Below, in pieces: positions 32,140 through 44,599 of a stretch of DNA of 64,000 bases (its first letter is position 1; each line of letters begins with the position of its first letter). The translations under genes were made by a program, and so were the position numbers. This DNA is from Peromyscus leucopus. Lineage: Eukaryota; Chordata; Mammalia; Rodentia; Cricetidae. Location: assembly GCF_004664715.2 (NCBI RefSeq), contig NC_051063.1, forward strand, positions 140,127,843 to 140,191,842, written 5' to 3'. Under the pieces are notes generated by a model, which was not told where the DNA came from, ran no database searches, and worked only from the letters and a program-made list of their open reading frames with translations.

Positions 32140-32520
32140 GCAGAGTTAACGTGACACTGTATTCTGTGGTTTTTGTCTTAACTGCCAAGTCCGCTGATGT
32201 GATCAATGTCTCCCTTCCTCCCTCATCGTCAGTTATTGATTTCTCAGCTCCTGGTACCCAAGCTCTTGTTGCTGCAATACAGTGAGTGTCATGAGAGATG
32301 AAGCAGAGCTCAAACCATCTCTGGAATGTGCCTTTAATGAGGCGAGAAAAAATTATCTAATAAAATCAATTTAACACCAGGATAATGAAGAAATTAAGGA
32401 GACAGGAATAGATCATATTTCTGATAAGAACCCTTTTGGAGGAACTAATTTATTTATGTGATGGATAGATTCCTTTTAGGTCATTTAGAAATGAGAGTGC
32501 TTCATTCTTGAGACAGAGTT
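32140..32520. promoter_or_regulatory. Candidate conserved non-coding element
   Basis: Repeat-free, with AT-rich factor-like words: 'gatgtgatcaatg', 'ctggaatgtgcctttaatga', 'gaaaaaattatctaataaaa' and 'ggaactaatttatttatg'. It contains no decayed repeat that I can see and looks constrained. Alignment is needed to confirm. Confidence 0.4.
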
Positions 32521-34859
32521 CTGGTTGGCCCTGCAGAACTAGGTGTTTCCCATATCATTCCATTTATAATATTTACAACGCTAAGTGAAAAACCGATGCT
32601 TGGGTGGTTATTTTGTGTCAGATTTCCCAAACCTTGTCTGCATTCCTTCATTAATTGACAAATTAGTTTTCCAAACAATGTTTTCCTAGCCTTTTGTATT
32701 TTTGCCCTCTGCCCATTCTTGAGTCGTAAAAATGTTGACAAATTGTTTCCTTCTCACATGAGGAACAGATGAAGTCTACTGAAAGACAAAGGTTTTTAAA
32801 GGAAATAGTCATAATAATAGAAACAGGGCTCAAAAAAGAAAAGTGCAAGGGGTTCTGAGAATTTCACACAGAACAAATTTTGTTTAGGGAATTAAGAAAA
32901 ATATGATGTACAAGGTAAAAAAATGAATTCCGTATTGGAAGGTTGAGTGGGAGATGGCTAGGAAGATGAGTGATGGACAGAGACTAGAAAGGATTGAAAG
33001 GCATGGATTGTGTGCTGTGGAAGAAATAAAGGGTGTAAGGTGAATGGCAGGAGATGATGGGACCATGTTCTCTCCACCAAAGTGAGCTCTCTGTGAAAGA
33101 AGCTCAGTTGTTTCCTTTTCTGGTGTCTATGCCCATAGCCGGCATACAGTCTCTTATCAATTTAACACCAGAAAGGAACTGCAGATTTTATGCTGCAGGT
33201 TTATAAATAGAGAAATAACATATGAATACTGTTGACATGAATAGGGTTGAGTTCCTGGGGAGGGTGTTTGGTCACATGGAAACTGATCTGGGCAACACTT
33301 TTTTGAGAACTGTGGCAGGAAGGCGGACATACAGGGGGAATTCTGAGGTGTTTGGGAGGTAAATCTAATCGAACTCAGTAGACCAAACATAATGAAAAGT
33401 GGTGTGTGACAGAGTTAGATGTACCATATCTTGGGCAGTGCTGGACAGGGAACGATTCTTCACAGTGTGTGTCACTTATGTAGCCTTTAGTGTGTCACAT
33501 TGCAGGCAGCGTTGTTAGGTGTCAGGGTTCACATCTCCAGAGGGATGTCAACAAAGAGTTTCTGATTCCCAAAGTCATCTTCTGGAGTGCTTTATCTCTA
33601 GGGATGTTGGTTAAAGGCTTCTAACCCGCTTGCTTGGCCTCTCTTGTAACCAGCCAGCATGCATCTCAGCCTCAACTTGTCTGTTTGCCTTTCAGGCCTT
33701 CCACTCCAAAATTGATTGACACTAACCCTTTCCCATTTCTAGACTCTGATGACAACTTACTCTTCAGCCTCATCCAAGTCATTGCTCAAGCATTCCCTAT
33801 ACATGAAGGGGAATGTGACTCTTTCAGCCTTCTGATGATCAAGTTGGCAATCCTTCTTCTTTCCAGTTAGTAGAGGGAAGTCTATCTTAACACCAAAGCC
33901 CCACACAGTCTTTTAAAAACTGGATCTACACAAATTCATTACTATGTATTTCTACCAAATTAAGTTTTGAGAACTATTCTTATATATTGATAATTTTCAG
34001 TAGATAAACTGAATTTTAGCATGCACAGCATAGAGAAAAGCAAGCAACACATTCTTTAAAGAGCAAGGCTGCCATGAGATTTGCATTCTGAATCTCCTAA
34101 GAAATCGTGCTGGCAGCAATTCATACTGTCTTCATATTTTTGGTCATGCCAATATATTTTTTTCAACTTTTATTCTAAAAGGAATGTACTTAGTGCATTC
34201 CTTAAATGCAGGGTGGTTTCTGGTTTTATTGCTCCACAGCTCCTCCTTAGGCATTGGCTAGTGTAATGGAATGCATTTGAGGTCAGCTCTCCCATTTAAA
34301 AAGATGGGGCTTCATGTAGTGCATTTCTAAATGAAGAGAATTATCCAGGAAAGCACGGAGCCTGATGAGATCTGCACTTGACTTCCTAGTCTTCCTTGTC
34401 CTTTTGAAAGATTCTTCCCTTTTCATGCTTTGGTCTGTAAAACTGCTCTTCCAGATCTGATGTGAGTACAAGTTGAGGGCACGTATTAAAAGTGCCAGCA
34501 TGTAGGAGATTCTTAAAGAGAAACTGAAGGTTATGCCTCAAGTACTTCTCTTCAGTGCACACCAGACCACACCACTGTCCTCATTCTCTGCTAGTGCACA
34601 AAGAACTTAACCCAGTCCTTCCATCTGGCCCAAAATATATATATTCCCACTTAAACACTTAAATTTTTTTTTTTTTTTTTTTGTAACTGGAAGTTGGAAG
34701 TTGGATAGACATGGATGCTGGATACCGTGAAAGACCAAAATTATTAAGAGGGTTTTTAGTTTAAATTTACAAGCATGTTGGAGAAGTAAATGGACACACC
34801 CTGTTTAGTGTTATCCAATCTACGTAGAGCTAGATTAGATATTGCTCATCATAGCCATT
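32521..34859. other. No recognisable feature
   Basis: About 2.3 kb with no confident repeat or gene apart from a T19 run (34664-34682). Confidence 0.4.
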
Positions 34860-34985
34860 CTGTAAGGTTGTGCTAGTTCAGTTTACAGATGAGTTAACAC
34901 AAGGTTTGAGAAATTCAGAAACTGTGTGTTCTTTGATAATGCCTAACCTAGGCGTTGGGATTTGCAGAATGCCAGGCTGTCATTT
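34860..34985 (-). mobile_element. MIR SINE fragment
   Basis: Reversed MIR: 'tcagtttacagatgagttaa', 'ggtttgagaaattcag', 'ggcgttgggatttgcagaat'. Confidence 0.5.
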
Positions 34986-36489
34986 CCAGTTGGCTTTATG
35001 ATGGATGGTGTGCTGAGTGGAGACAGCCACAGGCACAGTGTTCTGCAGACAGTCCCAGGTCCTGCTGGACTCTGGGTGGGAAGCAAACCATTCTTCTATG
35101 CTCAAATACAGCACGGCAAACACAAAACAGGTCTCTGTGTATAGAGGTCATCTCTGGTGTAGAGACATGAATTATAATTAGAGTAAGTAACAAAGATTGA
35201 GTCATAGTTAAGACACCTACTGCCTCAGCTGCCTTGGGCAAGATAGTTGATTTCATCACTTGGAAGATAAAGTGGTCTTCTGTGTTATACCTTAATGTAA
35301 AATTCCATGAAAATTCTTTAGACTTAAAATACTGAAAATGGCTATTTTCATGCAAGCAACACTCAAAAGTATGAACACAATTCTAGATATCCATTATCTA
35401 TGAATTAGATCATTAAGTCCTGCCCAGAGAGAATACATATATATTTAATAGGCAAGACATAAGTGATTAAAAATTTTAAAGATGTTATGAATCATTATTA
35501 ATTTTAAAACATTGACCTTTGTAAAAAATAATGATGTTTAAGAAAAAAGACAAATGCATAGCATAGAGATGAGAAGGAATTGGGAATGAGACTAGAAACA
35601 AATATAGAATGGTAGAGGATCCATATCTGTCTGCTTTATCTGGTCACTCAGGAAGGTAGGTGATGGTGGGAGGCAGTACATCACTCTTTTTCAGTTTGAG
35701 ACTGATGTCTTATCTTGTGGTCAATTTTTTTGAAGCAAGCAAGAATCAATGTAGACTTAACTGCTTTTAGAATGAGTGTTGGTAACTCCTGGATAGTTAG
35801 TATATGTATTACACAATATGTAATATATTTTCATTCTCCATAAATTATCTTGTCCAAAAAATGATTTGTCTACTCAAGAAATTCATTTCTTCAGGGAGCA
35901 CTAGATCCAAGATATCAGTGTTAATATGAGTTGCAGATAGATTTGCTTGAATCTACATCGAAAGCTAGGTTTGCTGAAAGAGTAAATGGTTAACTCTACT
36001 CATATTAATGACATAGTATGGAAAGGCGTACACGTAGTGTTCAAGGGCATATTCTGTTAAATGGGAAATTGTAGAGAGCTCTTCCACCATGGGGAAGGAT
36101 GTTCTGTTAGCAGAAGCGAGAGTCAAAGTGCAGGAGCTGGAGTACATGCTCATGGGGTCACATGGAGAGATTGCATGACGGTACGAGCTACAGCAAGGTG
36201 GGGCTGATAGACTGAATAGGAAAGTAGCAACAGGCTGGGGAAAGGGCAAGAGGCTGTGCTCTTTCTATTTGAATTCTGGGGAGAATGCCTACAGGAGCGT
36301 CCAGTCCAACATGATGATGTGGTTTAATCAGGCAGACATGGGTTTGCACAAACTGAATGGGATGTAAGAGATCCATATCAGCTCTGTAAAGTGACTGAAA
36401 TTAAGATTTCTGTGCTCTCTATAAATATAAACACCATGAATCCCAATCAAGGGTTTGGTGTCATCGTGTGGATTCCCTGATGTGATGTC
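34986..36489. other. No recognisable feature
   Basis: About 1.5 kb of AT-rich DNA without an assignable repeat or exon. Confidence 0.4.
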
Positions 36490-36650
36490 TTGCCAAGCTG
36501 CTACTCAATGGATTTAAAAGCAAAGAGAAAGCACATGAAGTTGAGGGGCAAAAGTAGTGATACAGGAGGAATTGGAGTTGAGAGGATTAGAGTGGATTTG
36601 ATCAAAATATATTATATGCATGCATGAAATTCTGAATAGAAAAGAGTTGC
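36490..36650 (+). mobile_element. L1 3' terminal fragment
   Basis: Ends with the L1 tail pattern 'tttgatcaaaatatattata' and 'tgcatgcatgaaattctgaa'. The rest is diverged, so the 5' boundary is approximate. Confidence 0.5.
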
Positions 36651-37138
36651 CTCAGCTATATTGCAGACCATATACAACAAGTTAAATATAGTGTGGCAGG
36701 TAGAGCAAATAGCCATTAAAAGGTAACTGACATTATTGTCTATCATGCAGAGTTGTTACTGGCATGAAGACAGTGGTTGACTGGGAAAATATCAGTGTGA
36801 TTACTCTGGAGATATATGCAGTAAAATAAAAAACAGGCAAGATAGGGCAACTCTGGCATGGTTGTTTATAAGCACAGTAATTGGGGTCTGGAGGAGGAAT
36901 TTTATGGAGTAAGATGTTGATGTCTTTATTGGCATATTCATTAGTTAATGTGGCGCCATACTCCAAGACATCATGGGGCAATGTAAATTTAGTGAACCCT
37001 AGGTTATCCTGAACTTGTCATAGTATGACATCCTAGAACTTGATGGGACTCCATTGTGATAAAAGGACTGAGGAAATGGGGGTGGTGGAGCTGATCCCCC
37101 TCTATGAAAAGAGTTATGGAACAGAAGAGCAAGCTTCA

Positions 37139-37320
37139 CAAGGCCTGATGCTACAGCCCTGTAATCTCAGTACTTCAGAGGCTGAAGCAAGGAGATCACA
37201 TACTTAAAGCCAGTCTGAACTACAGGGTGAATTCAAGGCTAGCCAGGGCAACTCAGTGAGTTCTTGTCTCCAACTAAGAAGTGGAAAAGGGCTGTGGATA
37301 TGGCTTATCAGAAGCATCAA
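37139..37320 (+). mobile_element. Old B1-ID composite SINE
   Basis: B1-like part 'acagccctgtaatctcagta', 'ttcagaggctgaagcaagga' and 'gctagccagggcaactcagt', then an ID-like stretch 'aagggctgtggatatggctt'. Strongly diverged. Confidence 0.55.
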
Positions 37321-37403
37321 CAATATCAAATTTGTGAAAGATGAAATGACATGCCATGGACAGACATAAATATACACAGTGGAAAACAGGGGCTTTTAGT
37401 GCA

Positions 37404-37465
<62 letters not shown>

Positions 37466-37530
37466 GTATCTATCTATCTACCTACCTACCTATCTACCTA
37501 CCTATCATCTGCCTATCTATCTATCTATTT
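37404..37530. repeat. (TCTA)n microsatellite with TACC variants
   Basis: About 15 pure TCTA units followed by mixed TCTA/CTAC/CATC units. Confidence 0.97.
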
Positions 37531-37678
37531 AGGTTTTTTTCAAGACAGCATTTCTCTGTGTAGCCCTGGCTGTCCTGGAACTCACTCTATAGACCAGGCT
37601 GGTCTCAGACTCAGAGATCCACCTGTCTTTGCCTCCTGGGTGCTGGGATTAAGGGCGTGTGCCACCACCACTCAGCTG
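37531..37678 (-). mobile_element. B1 SINE
   Basis: Reversed B1: 'gcatttctctgtgtagccct', 'tggctgtcctggaactcact', 'gaccaggctggtctcagact', 'gctgggattaagggcgtgtg', 'ccaccaccactcagct'. The TCTA tract adjoins its reversed tail. Confidence 0.92.
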
Positions 37679-37717
37679 GCATGCATGTTTTAGTAATCTA
37701 TACTTGATGTCTTAGTT

Positions 37718-37718
<1 letters not shown>

Positions 37719-37751
<33 letters not shown>
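37719..37751. repeat. Poly(T) run, about 33 bases
   Basis: Uninterrupted T homopolymer. Confidence 0.97.
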
Positions 37752-37754
<3 letters not shown>

Positions 37755-38689
37755 AAGTTTACATTTGAATTTGTGCTTTATAAATGAGTCTGATGGGACC
37801 ATATAGGAGGCACAAGGGTTTGAGTGTAAACTCCCGTGCAGTCCCATTTTCAGTATCTCTCTGCTTTTGTCCCATCTTCCAAGTTTCCTACCCCAGGTCT
37901 TACCTGGCTACGGCCACTCTGCATGTTTAAGCATGGGTGTGGGGATTGCTGGCTTTAATAAGAAGGTCCTGTGCCATTTCAGAGCAAGGCATGCTGGTGT
38001 CTGTCTCCACCTAGGGTGATCAGTGCTGGGCTGATTTGGGTGAATAACCTGGCAGGGATGAGACTGTCATCTGCCCACAGTCTGGGTTCCTATCATGTCA
38101 TGGTCTAGAGTCTGCTATATACTGGGGAGATGCTTTATCTGCTATAAATTGGGCTGGTAGATTTATTGGTAATACAATATTCTGGCTCAACTTCCTCTCC
38201 TTAGACTGGCACAGTATTGTGTGTTGGTCTAGCAGCTTGCAGGATGGGGATCTTGGAAGTTGGTGAATCATGTGCTGATGTATGCACAAACATACTCATG
38301 GATCCGTGGGAGAACTACTTTGACCTTGTTGCTGAAGGAGGAGTTTCCATTCTTAAAGGTATGGAAATGCTAAGATTTGACTCCAGATACTACAGCAGGG
38401 AACTTGGCAGCACTTTATTAGTCAAGCATATACCTCCGAGGAGGAGGACACTTCACGCTGTGCAGGGCTACATTGGAGCTGCACTTGGGAAGAGAGAGAA
38501 TAAGCAGTTAAGATGAGAGGAAGTGTCCTGATGACTAGAGATGAGGTGACTCCTGATTCCCCATGTGATGTGCTTGGCTTAGTTAATACTTCCTGGTGCT
38601 GGAAGGATGGTGAATCTTGTCTATGCTAGGTCCTGAAGATAAAGGGTTTGGCTTGAAGACTTCATCTACAGGTAGAAGCAGATATACAT
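37752..38689. other. No recognisable feature
   Basis: No repeat or gene assigned. The 99-codon plus-strand open frame at 38217-38516 has no recognised motif. Confidence 0.35.
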
Positions 38690-38995
38690 GTCTTCCCTGC
38701 TTGTAGTGTCTGTATTCTGAATATTCTCATCAATGAGGATGATTCTTCACATTATCATTAAATGTAAATTGTTGTCGTAAAGCACTGGAACAAACCCTCG
38801 ATCACTTCATTTTCAGCTATGAGTGGATAGGAAGGGTTCTGATTATAACCTTTTCTCCTCTTCTACATTAATAGGTAACCTGGTTCAGTGACTCTTAACC
38901 TGGCTGTCCCCTCATGGGTTTAAAGTCATTGGTTTTTACTTCCCTGTTTATTGGCTTAGTATTTAAAAGATAAGAAAGGAGTAACTAATTATATA
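38690..38995 (+). repeat. Direct duplication, copy 1
   Basis: Shares with 39815-40115, in order, 'atattctcatcaatga', 'gtaaattgt', 'aaagcactgga', 'cattttcagct', 'ttaacctggct' and 'acttccctgtttattg', over about 300 bases at roughly 75-80% identity by eye. The family is unknown. Confidence 0.8.
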
Positions 38996-39084
38996 TACGT
39001 GTATATATAATCTATCAATATCTATTTCTATATCTACCTATATATGTATATATAGATATAGATATATGAGACACACACACAGAA

Positions 39085-39113
39085 AGAGTGAGTGAGAGAG
39101 AGGGAGGGAGAGG

Positions 39114-39179
<66 letters not shown>

Positions 39180-39208
39180 GAGTGAGAAAGAGAGAGAGAG
39201 AGAGAGAG
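39085..39208. repeat. (GA)n microsatellite
   Basis: An AGGG-rich start, then about 28 GA units, then an interrupted GA tract. It gives RE-repeat open frames that are not genes. Confidence 0.97.
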
Positions 39209-39369
39209 TAGGAATGTGTGCTTTATCCCTCCAAGGACCTCCTGGATCAAGATGTCAAGGTACCACAAAATAACTTCAATTTTAGATCTTAAACCAGGGT
39301 CTGTATTGACATCAGGAATAACTCAGTGCCTGAAGGAGTGCAGTATTACATAGTTAACAACAGGTTTGT

Positions 39370-39440
39370 AGTGGTGATGTGCATGTGCATGCATTATGTG
39401 TATGTGTGTGCACGAGCATGCATGCATGCATGCATGCATA

Positions 39441-39493
<53 letters not shown>

Positions 39494-39500
39494 CAGAAAG
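39370..39500. repeat. (GCAT)n-(TG)n-(GA)n low-complexity tract
   Basis: Mixed purine-pyrimidine stretch, including four or five GCAT units, about eight GT units and a GA/GACA tail. Confidence 0.9.
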
Positions 39501-39814
39501 GGACAGACTAAAGCAAGGAGACTGGAGAAGCTTTCTGCTTATTTTCTTTAATGCCCTTTTTCTGCTGCCTGAGCAAAGGCTTTTGGCCTTGTTATTTTGC
39601 ATTGGGCTCCAGAAATTGTGTAGCCAGTTGTGTTGACAATTTAGAGGACAAGTTACCTAGGTCTTGGGTCATTTATTTTTGTTGCCTACTTAATCCCAGA
39701 AGTATTTGAGTCTGGGTCTATGACACATGAGTGCACTTGGAAGTGATCTGTGAAATATGCAGCAATGCTCCCTGGGTGAGCTGTATTTGAACCCCCAGAA
39801 GTCAGATAATGACA

Positions 39815-40115
39815 CGTGCCTTCCATACTATAGTGTCTATTCCAAATATTCTCATCAATGATTATGATTCTCTATATGATCATTAATATGTAAATTGTAG
39901 CCATAAAGCACTGGAATGAACCCTTGATCACTGCATTTTCAGCTGTGAATGAATGTGATGGGCCATCTGATCAAATCCTGTTCTCCTTCTCTGCACTAAT
40001 TGCTAACCTGGGCCAGTGGCTTTTAACCTGGCTATCCCTCATGAGTTCAAAGTCATTAGTTTTACTTCCCTGTTTATTGACTTATTATTTAAAAGGTGAG
40101 AAAGGAGTGAGTAAT
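39815..40115 (+). repeat. Direct duplication, copy 2
   Basis: Partner of 38690-38995 at about 1.12 kb spacing, in the same orientation. The copies end together around 'aaggagtgagtaatta', after which the solo LTR region begins. Confidence 0.8.
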
Positions 40116-40224
40116 TAGACATACTGTGAAATAGGTTTCTGCTTGCTGAAGAATATGGTAGCTATTTGCCAAGGGAATTCTAGAGGAGCAGAGCTGGCTT
40201 TGTTTGGCTTTGTATGATGTGGGT

Positions 40225-40737
40225 TGTAGCATGAACCTTAAAAGGTCTTATTAATAAAATCAAACCTGAGGCCAGTTATTGGAGTGAACAGTGGAAGATC
40301 AGAGAGCCAGAACAAGCCACAGCTACCTCACCTCACCGGATCTTCAGCTGGTCTTGCTTCCTCAGACTAGAGGCCTCTGAGTTCTCATCCAGAATGGGTC
40401 TCAGCTGAATTGCTGCTCAAAAGCCTGAATGCTTAACCAGACAAATGCTTCTAGTTCCTGGTCCTCACGACTTACATATCTTTCTGCCTTCTACCATCAC
40501 TCCCTGGGATTAAAGACTCACTTTCTGGGATTAAAGGCATGTGTCACCATGCCTGGCTCTTTCTAATGTGGCCTTGAACTCACAGAGATCCCAGATGGAT
40601 TTCTCCCTCTGGAATGCTAGGATTAAAGGCGTGAGTGCCACCATTTTCTAGCCTCTGTATTTAGTGGCTGTCTGTTCTCTGACCCCAGATAAATTTATTA
40701 GGGTACACAATATTTTGGGGAACGCAATACCACCACA
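40225..40737 (-). mobile_element. Solo LTR of class II ERV with perfect 6-bp target duplication
   Basis: A 513-bp LTR in minus orientation. The plus strand starts 'tgtagcatgaacc' and ends 'ataccaccaca'. Identical 6-base flanks 'gtgggt' (40219-40224 and 40738-40743) define a single integration. It is the same family as 61719-62196 and 53648-54140. The middle (about 40515-40640) contains two B1-like blocks ('gggattaaaggcatgtgtca', 'ggattaaaggcgtgagtgcc'). Confidence 0.93.
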
Positions 40738-42719
40738 GTGGGTGGTTTGAATAGTGAGGTTGCTTGGTTTGGTTAAGACAGTGACCTTCCTTATTTTCTA
40801 TTTGAGAGTGGAGGGGGCTCAACATTTATTAGGCAGCCTAAATAATTCTTTACGATTCATTGCTTTTGGAGGAATATCAATCCAAGTTACAGATTCTTCA
40901 CCCTTCTCCCCTTTTACTGAAAATAATTTTACTATTTTCAATGACAAAGAATATTTCTAAACAATTGTTATAAAAAGGAGGTTATTACTAAAAAGAATTC
41001 CTAATGAGCCTAGCTACTAAACAAAATTCATTTGTAATTAGAATCCTTACACAAAAGGAAATAAATACATATTTTAAACCTAAGTCCTCCTTGTGTGTGC
41101 TGGTTAAATGACTGTATGTGCTTACAGTGTTGGTTTACATAGGGAATCCATGTCTCAACAGGAAAGGACTACATAAGCTGTATCCCAGAACAGAGAGGCC
41201 AAATCATAAAATAGGCCCAGTATATAGCATCTCTATTTTTCTCCCTGGGCTTCAAATCAGCGGAGGAATAAGGCAAAGTGGTGGGGCAGATGAAAAACAA
41301 AATGTTACCTATGTTACTGACAATAGCTGTCGAGGTGGGCCAGGGTTTTCTGATCCTTTTATCTAACTGACATCTGGACTCATACTAAGGCAGCCCAGGA
41401 ACTATGGTTTTGCCCATCTGCTGGGTCATAAGTGGGGTGACAGTGATGTGATGATGATGGTGGGGACAGATGTGGTGTTAGTGATAGAGTCATAGTGAGA
41501 GAAGAAGACTTGAGCTAGATGCCGCGGTTAGCTGAGAGAGTGAAAGTGATGCCCAGAAAGGAAATGGATAGGATGTGACATAGGATGCAAAGCCAGGGGG
41601 GCCAAGGAGACAGTTGTAGTTTTACCAATGTTCGTTAACTGCACTGGGACTTGATCCTTCCAGAAATGTACTCTGCAGGAATAGTGTGATCCTCTGGTCC
41701 AATGAAGACATTCAAGAAGTGGTAGGAATGGTTACGGGATTGGAGGGTATCGATTAAAAATAGATGTATCACTAAAATGGAAATGATAAGGGTGTTCTAA
41801 GCATTTATTAGAGAAAAGCAACTTGCATAAAATTGAGAAAGTAGCGGCTTCTTGTCTCTGTAACACAGTGTTTGAATTTGTTCAGAGGCGGCACAACCAG
41901 GAAGGTCTATTCACCAATGTCTGAGAATGTCTGTGAGGAGTAAGAGGAGTGGGAGGTAGGTGGGGTCATTTCAGACCTCTTTAGAAGGTGACATTGTTAC
42001 TATCATGAGCTTGGTCAATGTCAGCCTGGCCAAGACCATAAGATAAGTGTGACTAGATAAAATCCATATATCCCTTTCCCTAAGTCTACAATATTGTTGT
42101 CCTGAATTACTAAATCACGTACTTTGGTTAATTAGAACAGGTAACATGTAGAGTATATGTTTTGCACTTCTCAAGTGGAAGTAGATGTTTAATCCAAGTG
42201 TATTTGATAAAGTGGTTCTAGTGTAGCTTTTTAGTGATGTTATATTGCCACAGAGGTCTCTGTTAAAATCTGTGTGAACTGGAAATCTCCTAGTAATCAT
42301 TTCAGTTGTATGATGCAATCTAGATTTATGTTTGGGTGTATCTGAGCAGGAATTTTTTCATTCTAACTGATGGGCACACAGTGTGCTTAGTAAAGTTATT
42401 GATTCATGACAGTTGGACAGACTAGATTAAGAATAGAATGGGGAAAATTTAAGGAATTTTCTAACAGAATGGAAGCAAACTAAAACCTCAGAGGAGTCAA
42501 TATTCGTAAAAATTTGACAGCAGAACCTAGAGTTTTTAGAGACATTGATTTATTTGCTTCCTTTCTCTCTCCCCAAATGAGTCTAGCTTTCACCTATCAG
42601 ACACAACAGAATTCTGTCCAGACAGATGGTAGAATAGCTTATGTTATCCTTGGGAAGAGCTTGCTGGTTTTGATTATACAGAAATAAAATTAGAATTAGT
42701 ATTTTTAAGAAATAGCTCA
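40738..42719. other. No recognisable feature
   Basis: About 2 kb with no confident repeat or exon. Confidence 0.4.
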
Positions 42720-42920
42720 GGGGCTGGAGAGATGGCTCAGAGGTGAAGTGCACTGGCTGCTCTTCCAGAGGATCTGGGTTCAATTCTCAGCAACCATATG
42801 GCAGCTCACAACTGTCTGTGACTACAGTTCCAGGGGATCTAACATCCTCATGCAGACACGAATGTGGACAAAACACCAATGCACATTAAATAAAATCCTA
42901 AAAGAAGGAGAAGGAGAAGG
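42720..42920 (+). mobile_element. B2-clade SINE (B3-like)
   Basis: Head 'ggggctggagagatggctca', body 'gcagctcacaactgtctgtg' and 'ttccaggggatctaacatcc', tail 'ttaaataaaatcctaaaaga', then a short GGAGAA tract. Confidence 0.92.
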
Positions 42921-43897
42921 AAGATATAGCTCAGATTAACCAAAAACAGGGGGGCTTTGGCATTGGCTAGAATGGCGAATGAGTGAGAAGCGAGTGGTAC
43001 CCAAACCACAGATACTCTGTGTCTGGAAACTCAAGGGGTGATGGACTGGCCCCTCCCCCACCTTCATGTTATTCTCAGTCTGGGCATAAAGCATCCAATT
43101 GCTGGGCCATCATGTGCTGCAGGCTTCTTTCCAAGCTGAGTTGCCTTTCAACTTTGTTCACCACCAGTCAATTCCACAGGCATGACCTCAGCTCTGAACT
43201 CTGAGACCCTGTCTCTGACCTCTTTCTTCATCCTCTGACTTAGTGGTCTTTCTGATAGGACAGCCAATCAGGTGGTGATCATCCTTCAAAGATGTGCCCC
43301 CTTTTCAAGGTTGTTCTGAGGTCATTGTATTATGGATTTCTTACGAGTTTGTCTCATGCCATATACGTCTTACAGTCAGTTGTTACTTTCTGAGAAAAAG
43401 AAGGGGAAGCTCCCTGCCGCAGCTCCCCCAAAACTAGCTTCTTCTCTTTGAGTCTCGTATTCTGAGGTCTTCAATACCAAAGGTTTTCTGTTTTGATAAA
43501 TTTAACCTACACCTTTTGATGCTATGAGAAACGGAAGCTTAAAATTGGTTTTTATTTGCAAATATATATTAGTAGTCTGGAGAAGACAGCTGCTTTCTTC
43601 ATGGGGACTCACTTACTAGTTCTAGAGGCTCTGTGGTAGGGTTTTGAAAGATAAAATAAACGAGGAATCATTCTTACATTCCACTTCAAATTTAGGAGTA
43701 ATTAAAAAAGAAACTTAAGTATGTTAATTTAACATCAGACTCTCTTCCCACCATGTCAACTATCTAAGTTCTCAAGGATGTCAACGTAGTTATTCATGCT
43801 TTATTTCTCAGTGCACATTAAAAAAAAACCAAAACCCTCAAAATAGAGAAGCCATTGCAATGAACAAGAACACAATATTCCAGAACACAGATTTGTA
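42921..43897. other. No recognisable feature
   Basis: No assigned repeat or gene. The 43640-43760 part is AT-rich with homeodomain-like words but weakly supported. Confidence 0.35.
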
Positions 43898-44128
43898 TTT
43901 GTTTTTATTTCAGGATTTTATTTTCATTTTAAATTCGGTGTTTATCTGTGAGTATAGGTTTGTGCACACGAGTGCAGTGTCTGCAGAGCTCAGAGAGATA
44001 GTCAGATCCCCTGGAGGTGGAGTTATAGGTGCTTGTGAGCTGCCTGATGTGGGATCGAGGAACTGAATCCTGGTCCCATGGAAGAGCAAGAGGTACTCTT
44101 AACTGCTGAACCATCTCTCTAATGACCA
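43898..44128 (-). mobile_element. B2-clade SINE (B3-like)
   Basis: Reversed B3: 'ctggaggtggagttataggt', 'gcttgtgagctgcctgatgt', 'ggaactgaatcctggtccca', 'cttaactgctgaaccatctc'. It faces the B3 at 44186 across a TTTTG tract. Confidence 0.88.
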
Positions 44129-44130
44129 TA

Positions 44131-44171
44131 TTTGTTTTTGTTTTGTTTTGTTTTGTTTTCTTTTGTTTTTC
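44131..44171. repeat. (TTTTG)n microsatellite
   Basis: About seven TTTTG units between two oppositely oriented B3 SINEs. Confidence 0.92.
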
Positions 44172-44185
44172 AAAACGACACTCTT

Positions 44186-44412
44186 GGGGCTGGAGAGATA
44201 GCTCATCAGTTAAGCGCTCTTGCTGCTTTTCCAGAGGATCCCAGTTAGGATCCCACTACTTGTGTTCGGCAGCTCACAACTGCCTGTAACTGAAGCATTA
44301 AGGGATCTCATGCTGTTTTGTGGTCTTTGCAGGCACCTGCACACATGTGCCCCCCCACGCACACACGCGTGTGCACATACACGTGTCTTACACATAAATA
44401 AAAATAAATCTG
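44186..44412 (+). mobile_element. B2-clade SINE (B3-like)
   Basis: Head 'ggggctggagagatagctca', body 'ggcagctcacaactgcctgt', CA-rich part 'cacgcacacacgcgtgtgca', tail 'aaataaaaataaatct'. Together with 43898-44128 it forms an inverted SINE pair. Confidence 0.9.
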
Positions 44413-44599
44413 ACAACACTTCTTTTGTCCTTGGAATACTACTGCAAGATTAAGCACTTCCACTGCTGTGAGTGGTGTCAACTGCATGGCCAACTTTATT
44501 TATATTTATTTATTAGGTGCGTTTATTTCATTCGGCTTTTAATTTCCAGGCATCGTTTTTTAATTTAATTTGGCTTTAAAATTATATTAAATGCTATCA

